From positions 1 through 64,000 of the forward strand of contig NZ_BBPP01000042.1 of NCBI RefSeq assembly GCF_000787835.1: a stretch of DNA of 64,000 bases. The letters are read 5' to 3'. The position numbers were made by a program, and so were the translations under genes. Positions 1-10,058 of this stretch are shown here, piece by piece (within the stretch, counting starts at the first letter, position 1; each line of letters begins with the position of its first letter). The DNA comes from Streptacidiphilus melanogenes. GTDB lineage: Bacteria > Actinomycetota > Actinomycetes > Streptomycetales > Streptomycetaceae. A model generated the notes under the pieces. The model worked only from the letters and a program-made list of their open reading frames with translations, was not told where the DNA came from and made no database searches.

Positions 1-1
1 C

Positions 2-424
2 CTGCGGATCATGTCGGGCGGTCGCTACACCCTGGAGCACACCGACGCCCGTGTGCGCGGCAACGCCCGCTCCGGCCTCGGCCTCCAGGTCCTCGACGCC
101 TGGACGGGCCAGTACCGCGACACCGCGACCCTCTCCGGCGGCGAGTCCTTCTTCGCCTCCCTGGCCCTGGCCCTGGGCCTCGCGGACGTCGTCACGGACG
201 AGGCGGGCGGCATGCCGCTGGACACCCTCTTCATCGACGAGGGCTTCGGCGCGCTCGACCCGGACACCCTGGAGGAGGTCATGTCCGTCCTCGACTCCCT
301 CCGCGAGCGCGACCGCGCCGTCGGCATCGTCAGCCACGTCTCCGAGCTCCGCGACCGCATTCCCCAACAACTCACCGTCCACAAGGGCCGCTCCGGCTCC
401 ACCCTCAGCCAGGAGGACGCCTGA
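2..424 (+). CDS. sbcC: Exonuclease subunit SbcC, C-terminal end (partial)
   Basis: This is the last 140 codons of an SMC/Rad50-like ATPase. The frame is open to the left edge, so the gene begins outside the window. The visible part is the C-terminal nucleotide-binding half: the ABC signature LSGGES, the Walker B stretch LDTLFIDEGFG with the D-loop ALD, and the H-loop histidine in IVSHVSEL. In this family SbcC works with the nuclease SbcD to cut hairpins and blocked DNA ends. The N-terminal Walker A half and the coiled coil are not in the window. The 3' end overlaps the convergent TetR gene by 20 bp. The family assignment is firm; the sbcC name is the usual actinobacterial one for this signature. 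Confidence 0.9.
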   Translation: MRIMSGGRYTLEHTDARVRGNARSGLGLQVLDAWTGQYRDTATLSGGESFFASLALALGLADVVTDEAGGMPLDTLFIDEGFGALDPDTLEEVMSVLDSLRERDRAVGIVSHVSELRDRIPQQLTVHKGRSGSTLSQEDA

Positions 425-1034
425 GCGACCTCCGCCCGGGCCCGGGTGCCACGTCCTGGCGGGCCGGGTAGCGGGTGCGGGTCAGTTGCAGGGCGGTGCG
501 GGTCATCCGGTCGAAGGGGGTGGCGGAGCCCTCCGCGCGACAGAGGACCTGGGCGCCCTCCAGCAGGGCGAGCAGGGTGGTGGCGAGGTCGCCCGCCTCG
601 GCGTCGGGCAGGCCGCAGGCCGTGAGGCGGGCGGCGAGGGTGTCGGTCCAGGAGGCGAAGGCCGTGGCCGCGACCTCGCGCAGGGACGCGTTGTCCGCGG
701 GTTCGCCGGAGGCGACGGTGACGGCGGCGACCGCGCAGCCCGCGCCCGTGGCGGAGCACTCGACGACGGGCCGGATCAGGGCGAGGAAGGACTCGACGAA
801 CGTCAGCGGATCGTCCGCCGGGAGCGCGGCCAGCGCGGCCCGCACGTCCTGCCCGTTCCTGGTCGCCGCCTCGGCGACCAACTGGCCCTTGCCGCCCGGG
901 AAGTGGTGGTAGATCGCGCCGCGCGCCGCGCCGCTCTCGCGCAGCACCTCGGTGAAGGACATGCCGGCCACGCCGCGCCGCCGCAGCGCCTCGACGGTCG
1001 CCTCGATCATCCGGTCCCGGGTGTCCGCGGCCAT
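405..1034 (-). CDS. TetR/AcrR family transcriptional regulator
   Basis: A 209-residue TetR-type repressor. The N-terminal helix-turn-helix is clear (residues about 5-50: RDRMIEATVEALRRRGVAGM, then FTEVLRESGAARGAIYHHF, the classic recognition helix ending). The remaining ~150 residues form the all-helical ligand-binding and dimer domain. I chose the ATG at 1034; an in-frame TTG lies one codon upstream. The gene is divergent from a tautomerase, and the gap between them holds a long inverted repeat (1071-1124) that is the likely operator. The simplest reading is autoregulation plus control of the tautomerase. The ligand is unknown. Confidence 0.88.
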   Translation of the reverse strand: MAADTRDRMIEATVEALRRRGVAGMSFTEVLRESGAARGAIYHHFPGGKGQLVAEAATRNGQDVRAALAALPADDPLTFVESFLALIRPVVECSATGAGCAVAAVTVASGEPADNASLREVAATAFASWTDTLAARLTACGLPDAEAGDLATTLLALLEGAQVLCRAEGSATPFDRMTRTALQLTRTRYPARQDVAPGPGRRSLRRPPG

Positions 1035-1070
1035 CAACGCCCACCATCCTCAGGCTCACGAAGGACTTGA

Positions 1071-1124
1071 CTAGTACGCCCATCCTAGCCCACGCTGGAA
1101 CCACGGCTAGGACGTACGTACTAG
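1071..1124. promoter_or_regulatory. Inverted repeat, probable TetR operator
   Basis: The left arm CTAGTACGCCCATCCTAGCC (1071-1090) matches the reverse complement of the right arm GGCTAGGACGTACGTACTAG (1105-1124) at 16 of 20 positions. The spacer is 14 bp. The outer eight bases of each arm (CTAGTACG / TCCTAGCC) are perfect. It lies between the divergent TetR and tautomerase genes. A TTGACT hexamer at 1067-1072 could be a -35 box overlapped by the repeat. Binding by the adjacent TetR protein is an inference. Confidence 0.6.
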
Positions 1125-1155
1125 CTAGCCAGTGGACATACCGAAGGGACCCCTC

Positions 1156-1575
1156 ATGCCCATCACCGTCACCGCCCCGCGCGGCGTGCTCACGCCCGCC
1201 GGGGAGCGCGAGATCCTGCCCCGCCTGACCGACGCCCTCGTCGAGGCCTCCGGGCTGGCCGGGAACAAGACCTTCCTGTCGTTCGTCGGCGGGACCGTCC
1301 ACGTCCTGCCGCCCGAGGACGTCTACGCCGGCGGCACGAACCGCCCGGTCGTCATGGTCGAGCTGAAGCTGCCGAACATCGGCCTGCCCACGGCGGAGGC
1401 CCGCGCGGCGTTCGTCCACGCCGCGACCGCCGTCGTCGACGAGCTGACCGGTCCGGGCCACGAGCGGGAGAACACCTGGGTCAACATCCTCAACGCCCCG
1501 GACGGCGGCTGGGGCGTCGGCGGCGAGGCCCTCACCGGCGAGCGGCTGGTCGAACGGATCAGCGGCGGCGCCTGA
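1156..1575 (+). CDS. Tautomerase family protein (4-oxalocrotonate tautomerase-like)
   Basis: A 139-residue protein of the tautomerase superfamily. Enzymes of this superfamily use an N-terminal proline as general base after Met removal. Starting at the ATG at 1156 gives Met-Pro-Ile-Thr-Val, which puts that proline at position 2. The run GAAGGGA sits just upstream as ribosome-binding site. An in-frame GTG at 1132 would bury the proline inside the chain, so I reject it. The length is about twice a single 4-OT unit, like the fused or MIF-like members. The substrate is not evident. The gene is divergent from the TetR gene, which suggests ligand-induced expression. Confidence 0.8.
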   Translation: MPITVTAPRGVLTPAGEREILPRLTDALVEASGLAGNKTFLSFVGGTVHVLPPEDVYAGGTNRPVVMVELKLPNIGLPTAEARAAFVHAATAVVDELTGPGHERENTWVNILNAPDGGWGVGGEALTGERLVERISGGA

Positions 1576-1628
1576 GGCGGGGCCGACAGCCGGGAGAGGG
1601 GTGGCCCGGCCAGGACCGGTGGGGCATC

Positions 1629-3275
1629 GTGGAGAGCGTGCCGACTACCGAGGACGCCCAGGGCCAGGCCACCCCGTGGTGGCGAAGCGCCGTCATCTAC
1701 CAGGTCTATCCGCGCAGTTTCGCCGACGGGAACGGGGACGGGACCGGCGACATCGCCGGCCTGAGGACACGGCTCGGGCATCTGGCCGGGCTCGGCGTGG
1801 ACGCGCTGTGGCTCTCGCCCTGGTACGTCTCACCGCTCGCCGACGGCGGCTACGACGTGGCCGACTACCGCGACATCGACCCCGCCTTCGGGACGCTGGA
1901 CGAGGCCGAGGCGCTGATCCGCGAGGCCCACTCGCTGGGCCTGCGGATCGTCGTCGACCTCGTGCCGAACCACTGCTCCGAGCAGCACCCGTGGTTCCAG
2001 GCCGCGCTGACCGCCGGGCCGGGCGCGCCGGAACGCGACCGGTTCCACTTCCGGGCCGGGCGTGGCGAGCACGGGGAGCTGCCGCCCAACGACTGGCCCT
2101 CGCACTTCGGCGGTCCGGCCTGGAGCCGGACCGCAGACGGCTCCTGGTACCTGCACATGTTCGCACCCGAGCAGCCGGACTGGAACTGGGAGCACCCCGA
2201 GGTCCGCGCCGAGTTCCTGTCCGTGCTGCGGTTCTGGCTGGATCTCGGCGTGGACGGCTTCCGCATCGACGTGACCGACCACCTGGTCAAGGAGGACGGC
2301 CTCCCCGACGCCGCAGGCCACCACCAGCGGCCGCACCCCTGGCGCGACCAGGAGGGCGTGCACGAGATCTACCGTTCCTGGCGCAAGCTGCTCGACACCT
2401 ACCCCGACGACCGCGCCTTCGTCGCGGAGCTGTGGGAGCAGGATCCTGAGCGCTTCGCCCGCTACCTGCGCCCGGACGAGCTGCACACCGCGTTCAACTT
2501 CCCGCTGTTGCGCTCCCCCTGGAGCGCGGCCGCGTTCCGGGAGGTGATCGACGCGACGCTGGCCGCGCACGCGCTGGTCGGCGCGCCCGCGACGTGGGTG
2601 CTGTCCAACCACGACACCACCCGGCACGTCACCCGCTACGGCCGCGCCGACACGTCGTACGGCTTCGACCGCGCGGCGCGTCACGGGCTGCCCGTCGACC
2701 TGGCCTTGGGCACCCGCCGGGCGCGGGCGGCGGCGCTGCTGATGCTGGCGCTGCCGGGCGGCGCATATGTGTACCAGGGCGACGAGCTCGGGCTGTGGGA
2801 GGTCGAGGACATCCCGGACGAGCTGCGGCAGGACCCGACATGGCTGCGCAGCGGCGGCGTGGACCGGGGACGGGACGGCTGCCGGGTGCCGCTGCCGTGG
2901 GAGGGCCAGGAGCAGCCTTTCGGCTTCAGCCCCGCACGCGCCTCGGCCGCGCCGTGGCTGGACGTCCAGCCGGACGGCTGGCGGGAGTTGACCGTCGCCG
3001 CACAGAGCGGCATGCCCGGCTCGCACCTGGAGCTCTACCGGGAGGCGCTGCACCTGCGGCGCGCCCTGCCCGGGCTGGGCGACGGCCCGCTGCGGTGGAA
3101 CGCATCCGCGCCGGAGGTGCTGGACTTCACCCGCCCTGGCGGCGTCCGTTGCGTCGTCAACCTCGGCCCGGAGCCGACGCCCCTGCCGGCGGGGGCGACA
3201 GGGCTGCTCGCGAGTGCGGAGCTCATGGACGGCATGCTGCCGCCGGACGCGGCGGTGTGGCTGCGGGGGCACTGA
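1629..3275 (+). CDS. GH13 alpha-glucosidase / oligo-1,6-glucosidase-type enzyme
   Basis: A 548-residue cytoplasmic (no signal peptide) glycoside hydrolase family 13 enzyme. The N-terminal AVIYQVYPRSFADGNGDGTGD is the hallmark of the oligo-1,6-glucosidase/alpha-glucosidase/trehalose-handling subfamilies. The catalytic residues are visible: nucleophile Asp214 in FRIDVTDHL, acid/base Glu267 in VAELWE and Asp329 in LSNHDTTRH. The conserved region I VVDLVPNHC is also present. Its length is normal for the family. GTG 1629 is preceded by GGTGGGG. The likely role is splitting small alpha-glucosides inside the cell. The exact linkage cannot be told from sequence. It is monocistronic and is followed by a terminator. 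Confidence 0.9.
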   Translation: MESVPTTEDAQGQATPWWRSAVIYQVYPRSFADGNGDGTGDIAGLRTRLGHLAGLGVDALWLSPWYVSPLADGGYDVADYRDIDPAFGTLDEAEALIREAHSLGLRIVVDLVPNHCSEQHPWFQAALTAGPGAPERDRFHFRAGRGEHGELPPNDWPSHFGGPAWSRTADGSWYLHMFAPEQPDWNWEHPEVRAEFLSVLRFWLDLGVDGFRIDVTDHLVKEDGLPDAAGHHQRPHPWRDQEGVHEIYRSWRKLLDTYPDDRAFVAELWEQDPERFARYLRPDELHTAFNFPLLRSPWSAAAFREVIDATLAAHALVGAPATWVLSNHDTTRHVTRYGRADTSYGFDRAARHGLPVDLALGTRRARAAALLMLALPGGAYVYQGDELGLWEVEDIPDELRQDPTWLRSGGVDRGRDGCRVPLPWEGQEQPFGFSPARASAAPWLDVQPDGWRELTVAAQSGMPGSHLELYREALHLRRALPGLGDGPLRWNASAPEVLDFTRPGGVRCVVNLGPEPTPLPAGATGLLASAELMDGMLPPDAAVWLRGH

Positions 3276-3290
3276 CACCCGCGGAAAGGA

Positions 3291-3324
3291 GGCCCCTGCC
3301 GCACGGGGGGACGGGAGGGGCCTC
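3291..3324 (+). terminator. Stem-loop terminator after the GH13 gene
   Basis: A 12-bp stem, AGGCCCCTGCCG (3291-3302) with CGGGAGGGGCCT (3313-3324) and one mismatch, closes a 10-nt loop 15 bp after the GH13 stop. There is no U-tract, as is common in actinomycetes. It may also serve the convergent tex gene. Confidence 0.6.
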
Positions 3325-3427
3325 ACGCATCATCCTACGAGCTGGAGGACCGCCAATCCGCCGAATCAGCACCAGGGATCACTGAGCCATCGATCACTGG
3401 CAAGGTTGACGGTCCCATCCAGTAGCC

Positions 3428-5869
<2,442 letters not shown>

Positions 5870-5978
5870 TCTTGGTTACCGCTCTCTCGCTGGATACGTG
5901 CGGCGCCATTCTGTCCCGCCCGGACCGGGGAGGAAAACCACCGCGCGGTCGGGCGGGTCGCGGTGGCAGGATCGCGCC

Positions 5979-6467
5979 ATGCAGATCCGTGAGGCAACGG
6001 ACGCCGACTGGGCGTCGATCTGGCCGTTCTTCCGTGAGATCACGGCCGCGGGCGAGACCTTCGCCTACCCGACGGACCTCGACGAACCGACGGGCCGTGC
6101 GATGTGGATGGTCCGCCCGCCTGGCCACGTCGTGGTCGCGGTGAACGAGTCCGGCCTGGTGCTGGGCACCGCCAACATGTACCCGAACAAGATGGGCCCT
6201 GGCTCCCACATCGCCAGCGGCAGCTTCATGGTCGACCCGAAGCACCAGGGCCGCGGCGTCGGCGGCGCCCTGTGCCGGTACCTGCTCGGCTGGTCCCGCG
6301 AGCAGGGGTACCGCGGCGTCCAGTTCAACGCGGTGGCGGCGAGCAACACCCACGCGGTGAAGCTCTACGAGTCGCTCGGCTTCGAGGTCATGACGACCAT
6401 CCCCGAAGGCTTCCACCACCCGGCGCTCGGCTATGTCGGGCTGCACATCATGTACACGCGGCTGTGA
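5979..6467 (+). CDS. GNAT family N-acetyltransferase
   Basis: A 162-residue acetyltransferase. Motif A is clear (FMVDPKHQGRGVGGALCRY, with the acetyl-CoA pyrophosphate loop Q-x-x-G-x-G/A). Motif B follows (GVQFNAVAASNTHAVKLYESLGFEV). The N-terminus MQIREATDADWASIW is the typical GNAT opening, so I start at ATG 5979 although the frame is open further upstream. The acceptor substrate is unknown. It is divergent from tex and convergent with a 58-residue gene whose stop lies 4 bp from its own. Confidence 0.87.
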   Translation: MQIREATDADWASIWPFFREITAAGETFAYPTDLDEPTGRAMWMVRPPGHVVVAVNESGLVLGTANMYPNKMGPGSHIASGSFMVDPKHQGRGVGGALCRYLLGWSREQGYRGVQFNAVAASNTHAVKLYESLGFEVMTTIPEGFHHPALGYVGLHIMYTRL

Positions 6468-6471
6468 CCGG

Positions 6472-6648
6472 TCAGTCCTCGTAAGTCCGCAGGCCTGAGG
6501 TGTCCACCGACCAGCGGCCGACGACGATGCGGTCGCCGAAGGCGAAGGGACGGCCTTGCCGGCGCGCGGCGAACTCCGTCAGTTCGTCCGCGACCGCACG
6601 CAGCCGGGAGATCTCCTCCGGGGCCGGTTGGGGACGGTCACAGGCCAT
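6472..6648 (-). CDS. Small hypothetical protein (58 aa)
   Basis: An ATG-to-TGA frame of 58 codons beginning MACDRPQPAPEEISRLRAVA and ending VGRWSVDTSGLRTYED. It has a normal actinomycete codon pattern and reads like a small folded protein: an amphipathic helix (ISRLRAVADELTEFAARR) followed by a beta-rich part (RPFAFGDRIVVGRWSV). It fills the whole gap between the acetyltransferase and the sequence upstream of the DGPF/sigma operon. I do not recognise the family. There is no signal peptide or membrane segment. Its status as a real gene rests on codon use and fit in the gap. Confidence 0.6.
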   Translation of the reverse strand: MACDRPQPAPEEISRLRAVADELTEFAARRQGRPFAFGDRIVVGRWSVDTSGLRTYED

Positions 6649-6760
6649 GCCCCAAAACTACAGAATCCCGGGTGTGGTGTCCGATCGGGGCGAGGGCATT
6701 CGTAGTAAGGGTGAGGGGTCGCCCGCGAGGGGTGGCCGCGCACCCGGGAGACGATCCGAG

Positions 6761-7084
6761 ATGCAGTACCTGCTCAACGTGATCCACGACAGTGCCGAGT
6801 TCGCGACCGAGGCCGAGCAGGCCGCGATCGTGGTGTTCAACCAGCAGATGAAGGCCGACGGCTACTGGGTCTTCGCCGGGGGCCTCGGGGTGACCGACAA
6901 CGCGACCGTGGTGGACAACCGCGGAGATGAACCGCTCGTCACTGACGGGCCGTTCGTGGAGACGAAGGAGTACGTCGTCGGGTTCTGGATCATCGAGGCG
7001 CCCGATCTCGACGTGGCGCTGAAGCTGGCCGCCGGAGGGTCCAAGGCCTGCAACCGGAAGGTCGAGGTGCGGCCGTTCCTGTGA
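6761..7084 (+). CDS. YCII-related DGPF-domain protein
   Basis: A 107-residue YCII/DGPF protein. The family motif DGPF is at residues 62-65 (LVTDGPFVETKEYVVGFW). These small proteins have a dimeric ferredoxin-like fold. In actinobacteria they are encoded next to ECF42 sigma factors as conserved partners of unknown chemistry. A CGGGAG run about 10 nt upstream of ATG 6761 can serve as ribosome-binding site. The stop codon overlaps the sigma factor start by 4 bp (GTGA), so the two are translationally coupled. It is probably a target as well as a neighbour of that sigma factor. Confidence 0.88.
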   Translation: MQYLLNVIHDSAEFATEAEQAAIVVFNQQMKADGYWVFAGGLGVTDNATVVDNRGDEPLVTDGPFVETKEYVVGFWIIEAPDLDVALKLAAGGSKACNRKVEVRPFL

Positions 7085-8298
7085 CTGTCCACGACGCGAT
7101 CACCCGGGCCCACCGCGAGGAGTGGGCCCGGATGGTCGCCGCGCTGACGAGGCGTTTCGGGGACCTCGACATCGCCGAGGAGGCCGCCGCCGAGGCGTTC
7201 GCGACAGCGGTGGAGCGGTGGCCGACGGACGGCGTGCCGCCGAACCCTGGTGCGTGGCTGACCACGACCGCGCAGCGCAGGGCCATCGACCGGATCCGAC
7301 GCGAGAGTCGGCGTGAGGCCAAGCAGCAGGAGGCCCGGATGTGGCAGGACGAAGCGCCCGAGCCGGTCGGCGCGGTCGAGGACGAGCGGCTGCGGCTGGT
7401 CTTCGTCTGCTGCCACCCCGCCCTCGCGCCGGACGCCCGGGTCGCGCTCACCCTGCGACTGGTCGGCGGACTGACCGTGGCCGAGATCGCTCGGGCCTTC
7501 CTGGTTCAGGAGAGCGCGATGGCGCGGCGGATCACCCGAGCCAAGACCAAGATCAAAGCGGCGCGCATCCCCTACCGTGTGCCGGCGGCGGAGGATCTCC
7601 CCCGACGCGTCTCGGGCGTCCTCGCCGTCCTCTTCCTCGTCTTCAACGAGGGCTATCTGCCGACCGGCCCCGACACCGACCCGGTCCGCCAGGACCTGAC
7701 GGCCGAGGCGATCCGGCTCACCCGCCTGCTCCGCGCGCTGCTGCCGAAGGACGGCGAGGTGGCGGGGCTGCTGGCGCTGATGCTGATGACCGAGGCCCGC
7801 CGCACGGCGAGGGTCTCGCCCGCCGGCGAGCTGGTCGCCCTCGAGGAGCAGGACCGTTCGGCCTGGGACGCCGCGCTGATCGCCGAGGGGCACCGGCTCA
7901 TACGGGAGCGACTGGACTCCGGGGAGGCGCCCGGGCGATACCAGCTCCTCGCTGCGATCAACGCCGTCCACACCTCCGCCCGTGCCATGGACGACACCGA
8001 CTGGTCCCAGGTCGTCGCCCTCTACGACCAGCTCGTGCGTCTCGACCGCTCACCGGTCGTCGCCCTCAACCGGGCCATCGCGCTCGCCGAACTCGACAGC
8101 CCGGCGGTGGCGTTGGCGTCCGTCGACCGGCTCGCCCAGACGCTGGAGGGCTATCACGCCTTCCACGCGGCCCGTGCCGAGCTGCTGCGCCGGCTCGGCC
8201 GCACGGCGGAGGCACGCGCGGCCTACGACCGTGCCGTCGAACTGGCGGGCAACACCGCCGAGACCGCCGCGCTGACCCGCCGTCGGGACCGCCTCTAG
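7081..8298 (+). CDS. ECF42-type RNA polymerase sigma factor with C-terminal extension
   Basis: A 405-residue extracytoplasmic-function sigma factor. Region 2 spans about residues 10-75 (DLDIAEEAAAEAFATAVERW, then WLTTTAQRRAIDRIRRES). Region 4 spans about 115-170 (LTLRLVGGLTVAEIARAFLV with the recognition helix AMARRITRAKTKI). The remaining ~200 residues are the DUF6596/TPR-like extension. This architecture and the adjacent DGPF gene define group ECF42, which has no anti-sigma factor and depends on the extension for activity. No anti-sigma gene is visible here. The GTG start overlaps the DGPF stop. The signal sensed is unknown. Confidence 0.9.
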   Translation: MTVHDAITRAHREEWARMVAALTRRFGDLDIAEEAAAEAFATAVERWPTDGVPPNPGAWLTTTAQRRAIDRIRRESRREAKQQEARMWQDEAPEPVGAVEDERLRLVFVCCHPALAPDARVALTLRLVGGLTVAEIARAFLVQESAMARRITRAKTKIKAARIPYRVPAAEDLPRRVSGVLAVLFLVFNEGYLPTGPDTDPVRQDLTAEAIRLTRLLRALLPKDGEVAGLLALMLMTEARRTARVSPAGELVALEEQDRSAWDAALIAEGHRLIRERLDSGEAPGRYQLLAAINAVHTSARAMDDTDWSQVVALYDQLVRLDRSPVVALNRAIALAELDSPAVALASVDRLAQTLEGYHAFHAARAELLRRLGRTAEARAAYDRAVELAGNTAETAALTRRRDRL

Positions 8299-8331
8299 AC
8301 CGCCTCTAGACCGCCTACAGGCAGCCGGACC

Positions 8332-9162
8332 TCAGCGCGGGGCGGCGGCCAGCTGGCGGGACTGGGCGACGAGGCGGTCGTTCGAGTCCCAGATCTCGCA
8401 GTCCTCCTCCAGGAAGCCGCCGGCGAGGTTGCGCGTGGAGTGGACGATGCGCAGCCAGCCCGGGGCGGGGACGGCGCGGATGTGGGCGGTGAGTTCGATC
8501 GTCGGGGTCCAGCCGAAGAGGCCGAGGTCGAAGGTGACCGGCGGGAGGGCGTCGACGGCGAAGAGGAGCAGCAGCGGGTCGGGCGCGTGGCCGTCGGCCA
8601 TGCGGAGCCAGCCCTGGATGCGGCCCTCGCCGGAGGGCTGGCCGACGGCCCATCCCACGTAGGCGGGGTCGAGGCGGAGGTCGAGTCGCTGGAGCAGGTC
8701 GGCCGAGGCCAGGAACTGCGGCGGGGCCGCGTCCGTGCCGATGCACTGCTCGACGGGCGGGAGCTGCGGCGGCTTCGCAGTGGTGCGGACGTCCTCGTCG
8801 GCGCGGGCCAGGTCGCCGTAACTGGCGAGGACGCGCAGGCGCTCGACGCTGCTGCCGTCGTCGGCGGTCTGGCGCAGGGTGGCGGCGCCGGTGGAGAGCG
8901 TGCGGCCGCTGCGGATCGTCTCGACGTGCACCTCGGCCGGGCCGGGGCGGGAGGGCGAGATGTAGTAGCCGCTGACGGAGACGGGCTGCGGGTGGCCGCC
9001 CGCCTCCCCGAGGTGGTCGGCGAGCGCCCGGCCGACCAGGGAGAGCAGCAGGCCGCCGTTGATGCCGCCGCCGATGCGCCAGCCCGCGCCCAGTTCGGCG
9101 TCGTAGACGCCGGGCGCGCCCGCACGTCTGGCGACCGCGGTCCCCTGCTCGAACTCGGTCAT
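8332..9162 (-). CDS. Thioesterase family protein (TesB-like double hotdog)
   Basis: A 276-residue protein with the two-hotdog layout of the actinobacterial TesB-like acyl-CoA thioesterases. The N-terminal hotdog contains WRIGGGINGGLLLSLVGRAL and the second contains AVDALPPVTFDL and WTPTIELTAHIRAVP. The conserved GGxNGGLLLS and LPP segments match this group. It probably hydrolyses acyl-CoA in the cytoplasm; chain length is unknown. It is divergent from a short-chain dehydrogenase with a CTTA-N8-TAAG palindrome between them, which suggests joint control. An alternative is a non-catalytic acyl-CoA binding paralogue. Confidence 0.78.
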   Translation of the reverse strand: MTEFEQGTAVARRAGAPGVYDAELGAGWRIGGGINGGLLLSLVGRALADHLGEAGGHPQPVSVSGYYISPSRPGPAEVHVETIRSGRTLSTGAATLRQTADDGSSVERLRVLASYGDLARADEDVRTTAKPPQLPPVEQCIGTDAAPPQFLASADLLQRLDLRLDPAYVGWAVGQPSGEGRIQGWLRMADGHAPDPLLLLFAVDALPPVTFDLGLFGWTPTIELTAHIRAVPAPGWLRIVHSTRNLAGGFLEEDCEIWDSNDRLVAQSRQLAAAPR

Positions 9163-9197
9163 GCTGCGCTCCTGACTCTGACCACTGTCATAAGTTA

Positions 9198-9213
9198 CTT
9201 AACGGTAGTTAAG
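9198..9213. promoter_or_regulatory. Palindrome CTTAAC-GGTA-GTTAAG, candidate operator
   Basis: A perfect 6-bp palindrome with a 4-bp centre (CTTAACGGTAGTTAAG). It lies 36 bp upstream of the thioesterase start and 46 bp upstream of the SDR start, in an AT-rich patch of an otherwise GC-rich gap. Its frame, CTTA-N8-TAAG, recurs upstream of the FabG4-like gene at 32596-32611. A lipid-responsive repressor site is an inference; no regulator gene is adjacent. Confidence 0.5.
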
Positions 9214-9259
9214 CGCAGCGCTTCTTCCAACGTCAAGGTGCATCTGCTACCACCGCGAC

Positions 9260-10045
9260 ATGGTTGCCTTCGAAGCCTATGCACTGGACAAGCGGATCGC
9301 GGTCGTCACCGGCGCGGGCAGCGGCATCGGCCGCGCCACGGCGCGAGTCCTGGCCGCAGCGGGCGCGCACGTCGTCTGCGCGGACGTCGACGGCGCCGCC
9401 GCGGCGCGCACCGCCGCGGAGTTCGGCGGCGGTGCGGCCGAGGTCGACGTCGCCCGGCGCGACCAGGTCGTCGAGCTGGTCACCGGAACCGCGCAGCGGC
9501 ACGGGCGGCTGGACATCCTCTGCAACATCGCCGGCATCATCCGCACGGGGCTGGTCGTGGACGTGCCGGAGGAGGACCTGGACGCCGTCTGGGCGGTGAA
9601 CTTCAAGGGCACCTTCCACGCCTGCCAGGCCGCGGCGCGGATCATGTGCGCGCAAGGGAGCGGAGCCATCGTCAACACCGCGTCGGGCGCGGTGGACAGC
9701 GCGACGCCGGAGATCATGAGCTACAGCGTCTCGAAAGCCGCGGTGGTGCAGCTGACCAAGAACCTCGCGGCGGAGGTGGGCCGCTTCGGGGTGCGCGTCA
9801 ACGCGGTGGCACCGGGTCTGGTGCGCACCGCGATGACGTCGCGCCACTACATGCTGCCCGACGGCAGCATCGACGAGGCCGCTCGCGCGGCGGCGGAGAA
9901 GCCGCTCAAGCGGCTCTCCCCGCTCGGCATGATCGGCGAGCCGGAGGACATCGCGCACGCCGTCCACTACCTGGTCAGCGATGCCGCCCGGTTCGTGACC
10001 GGGCAGATCCTGCGCCCCAACGGCGGCGTGGCGATGCCCTGGTGA
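9260..10045 (+). CDS. Short-chain dehydrogenase/reductase (SDR)
   Basis: A 261-residue classical SDR. The NAD(P)-binding TGAGSGIG is at residues 18-25. An acidic residue after beta-2 (CADVDG) suggests NAD(H) preference. The NIAG motif, the catalytic Ser/Tyr/Lys set (NTASGAV, then YSVSK) and the closing LVSDAARFVTGQILRPNGG are all present. It oxidises or reduces an alcohol or ketone that I cannot name. It is divergent from the thioesterase, so a lipid or acyl-CoA-related substrate is plausible. The ribosome-binding site before ATG 9260 is weak. Confidence 0.9.
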   Translation: MVAFEAYALDKRIAVVTGAGSGIGRATARVLAAAGAHVVCADVDGAAAARTAAEFGGGAAEVDVARRDQVVELVTGTAQRHGRLDILCNIAGIIRTGLVVDVPEEDLDAVWAVNFKGTFHACQAAARIMCAQGSGAIVNTASGAVDSATPEIMSYSVSKAAVVQLTKNLAAEVGRFGVRVNAVAPGLVRTAMTSRHYMLPDGSIDEAARAAAEKPLKRLSPLGMIGEPEDIAHAVHYLVSDAARFVTGQILRPNGGVAMPW

Positions 10046-10058
10046 GTCGGCGCCCTGG

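Noticed and set aside
1132-1155. GTG 1132 as start of the tautomerase
   Set aside because: It would put eight residues before the catalytic proline. ATG 1156 has its own ribosome-binding site and gives Met-Pro.
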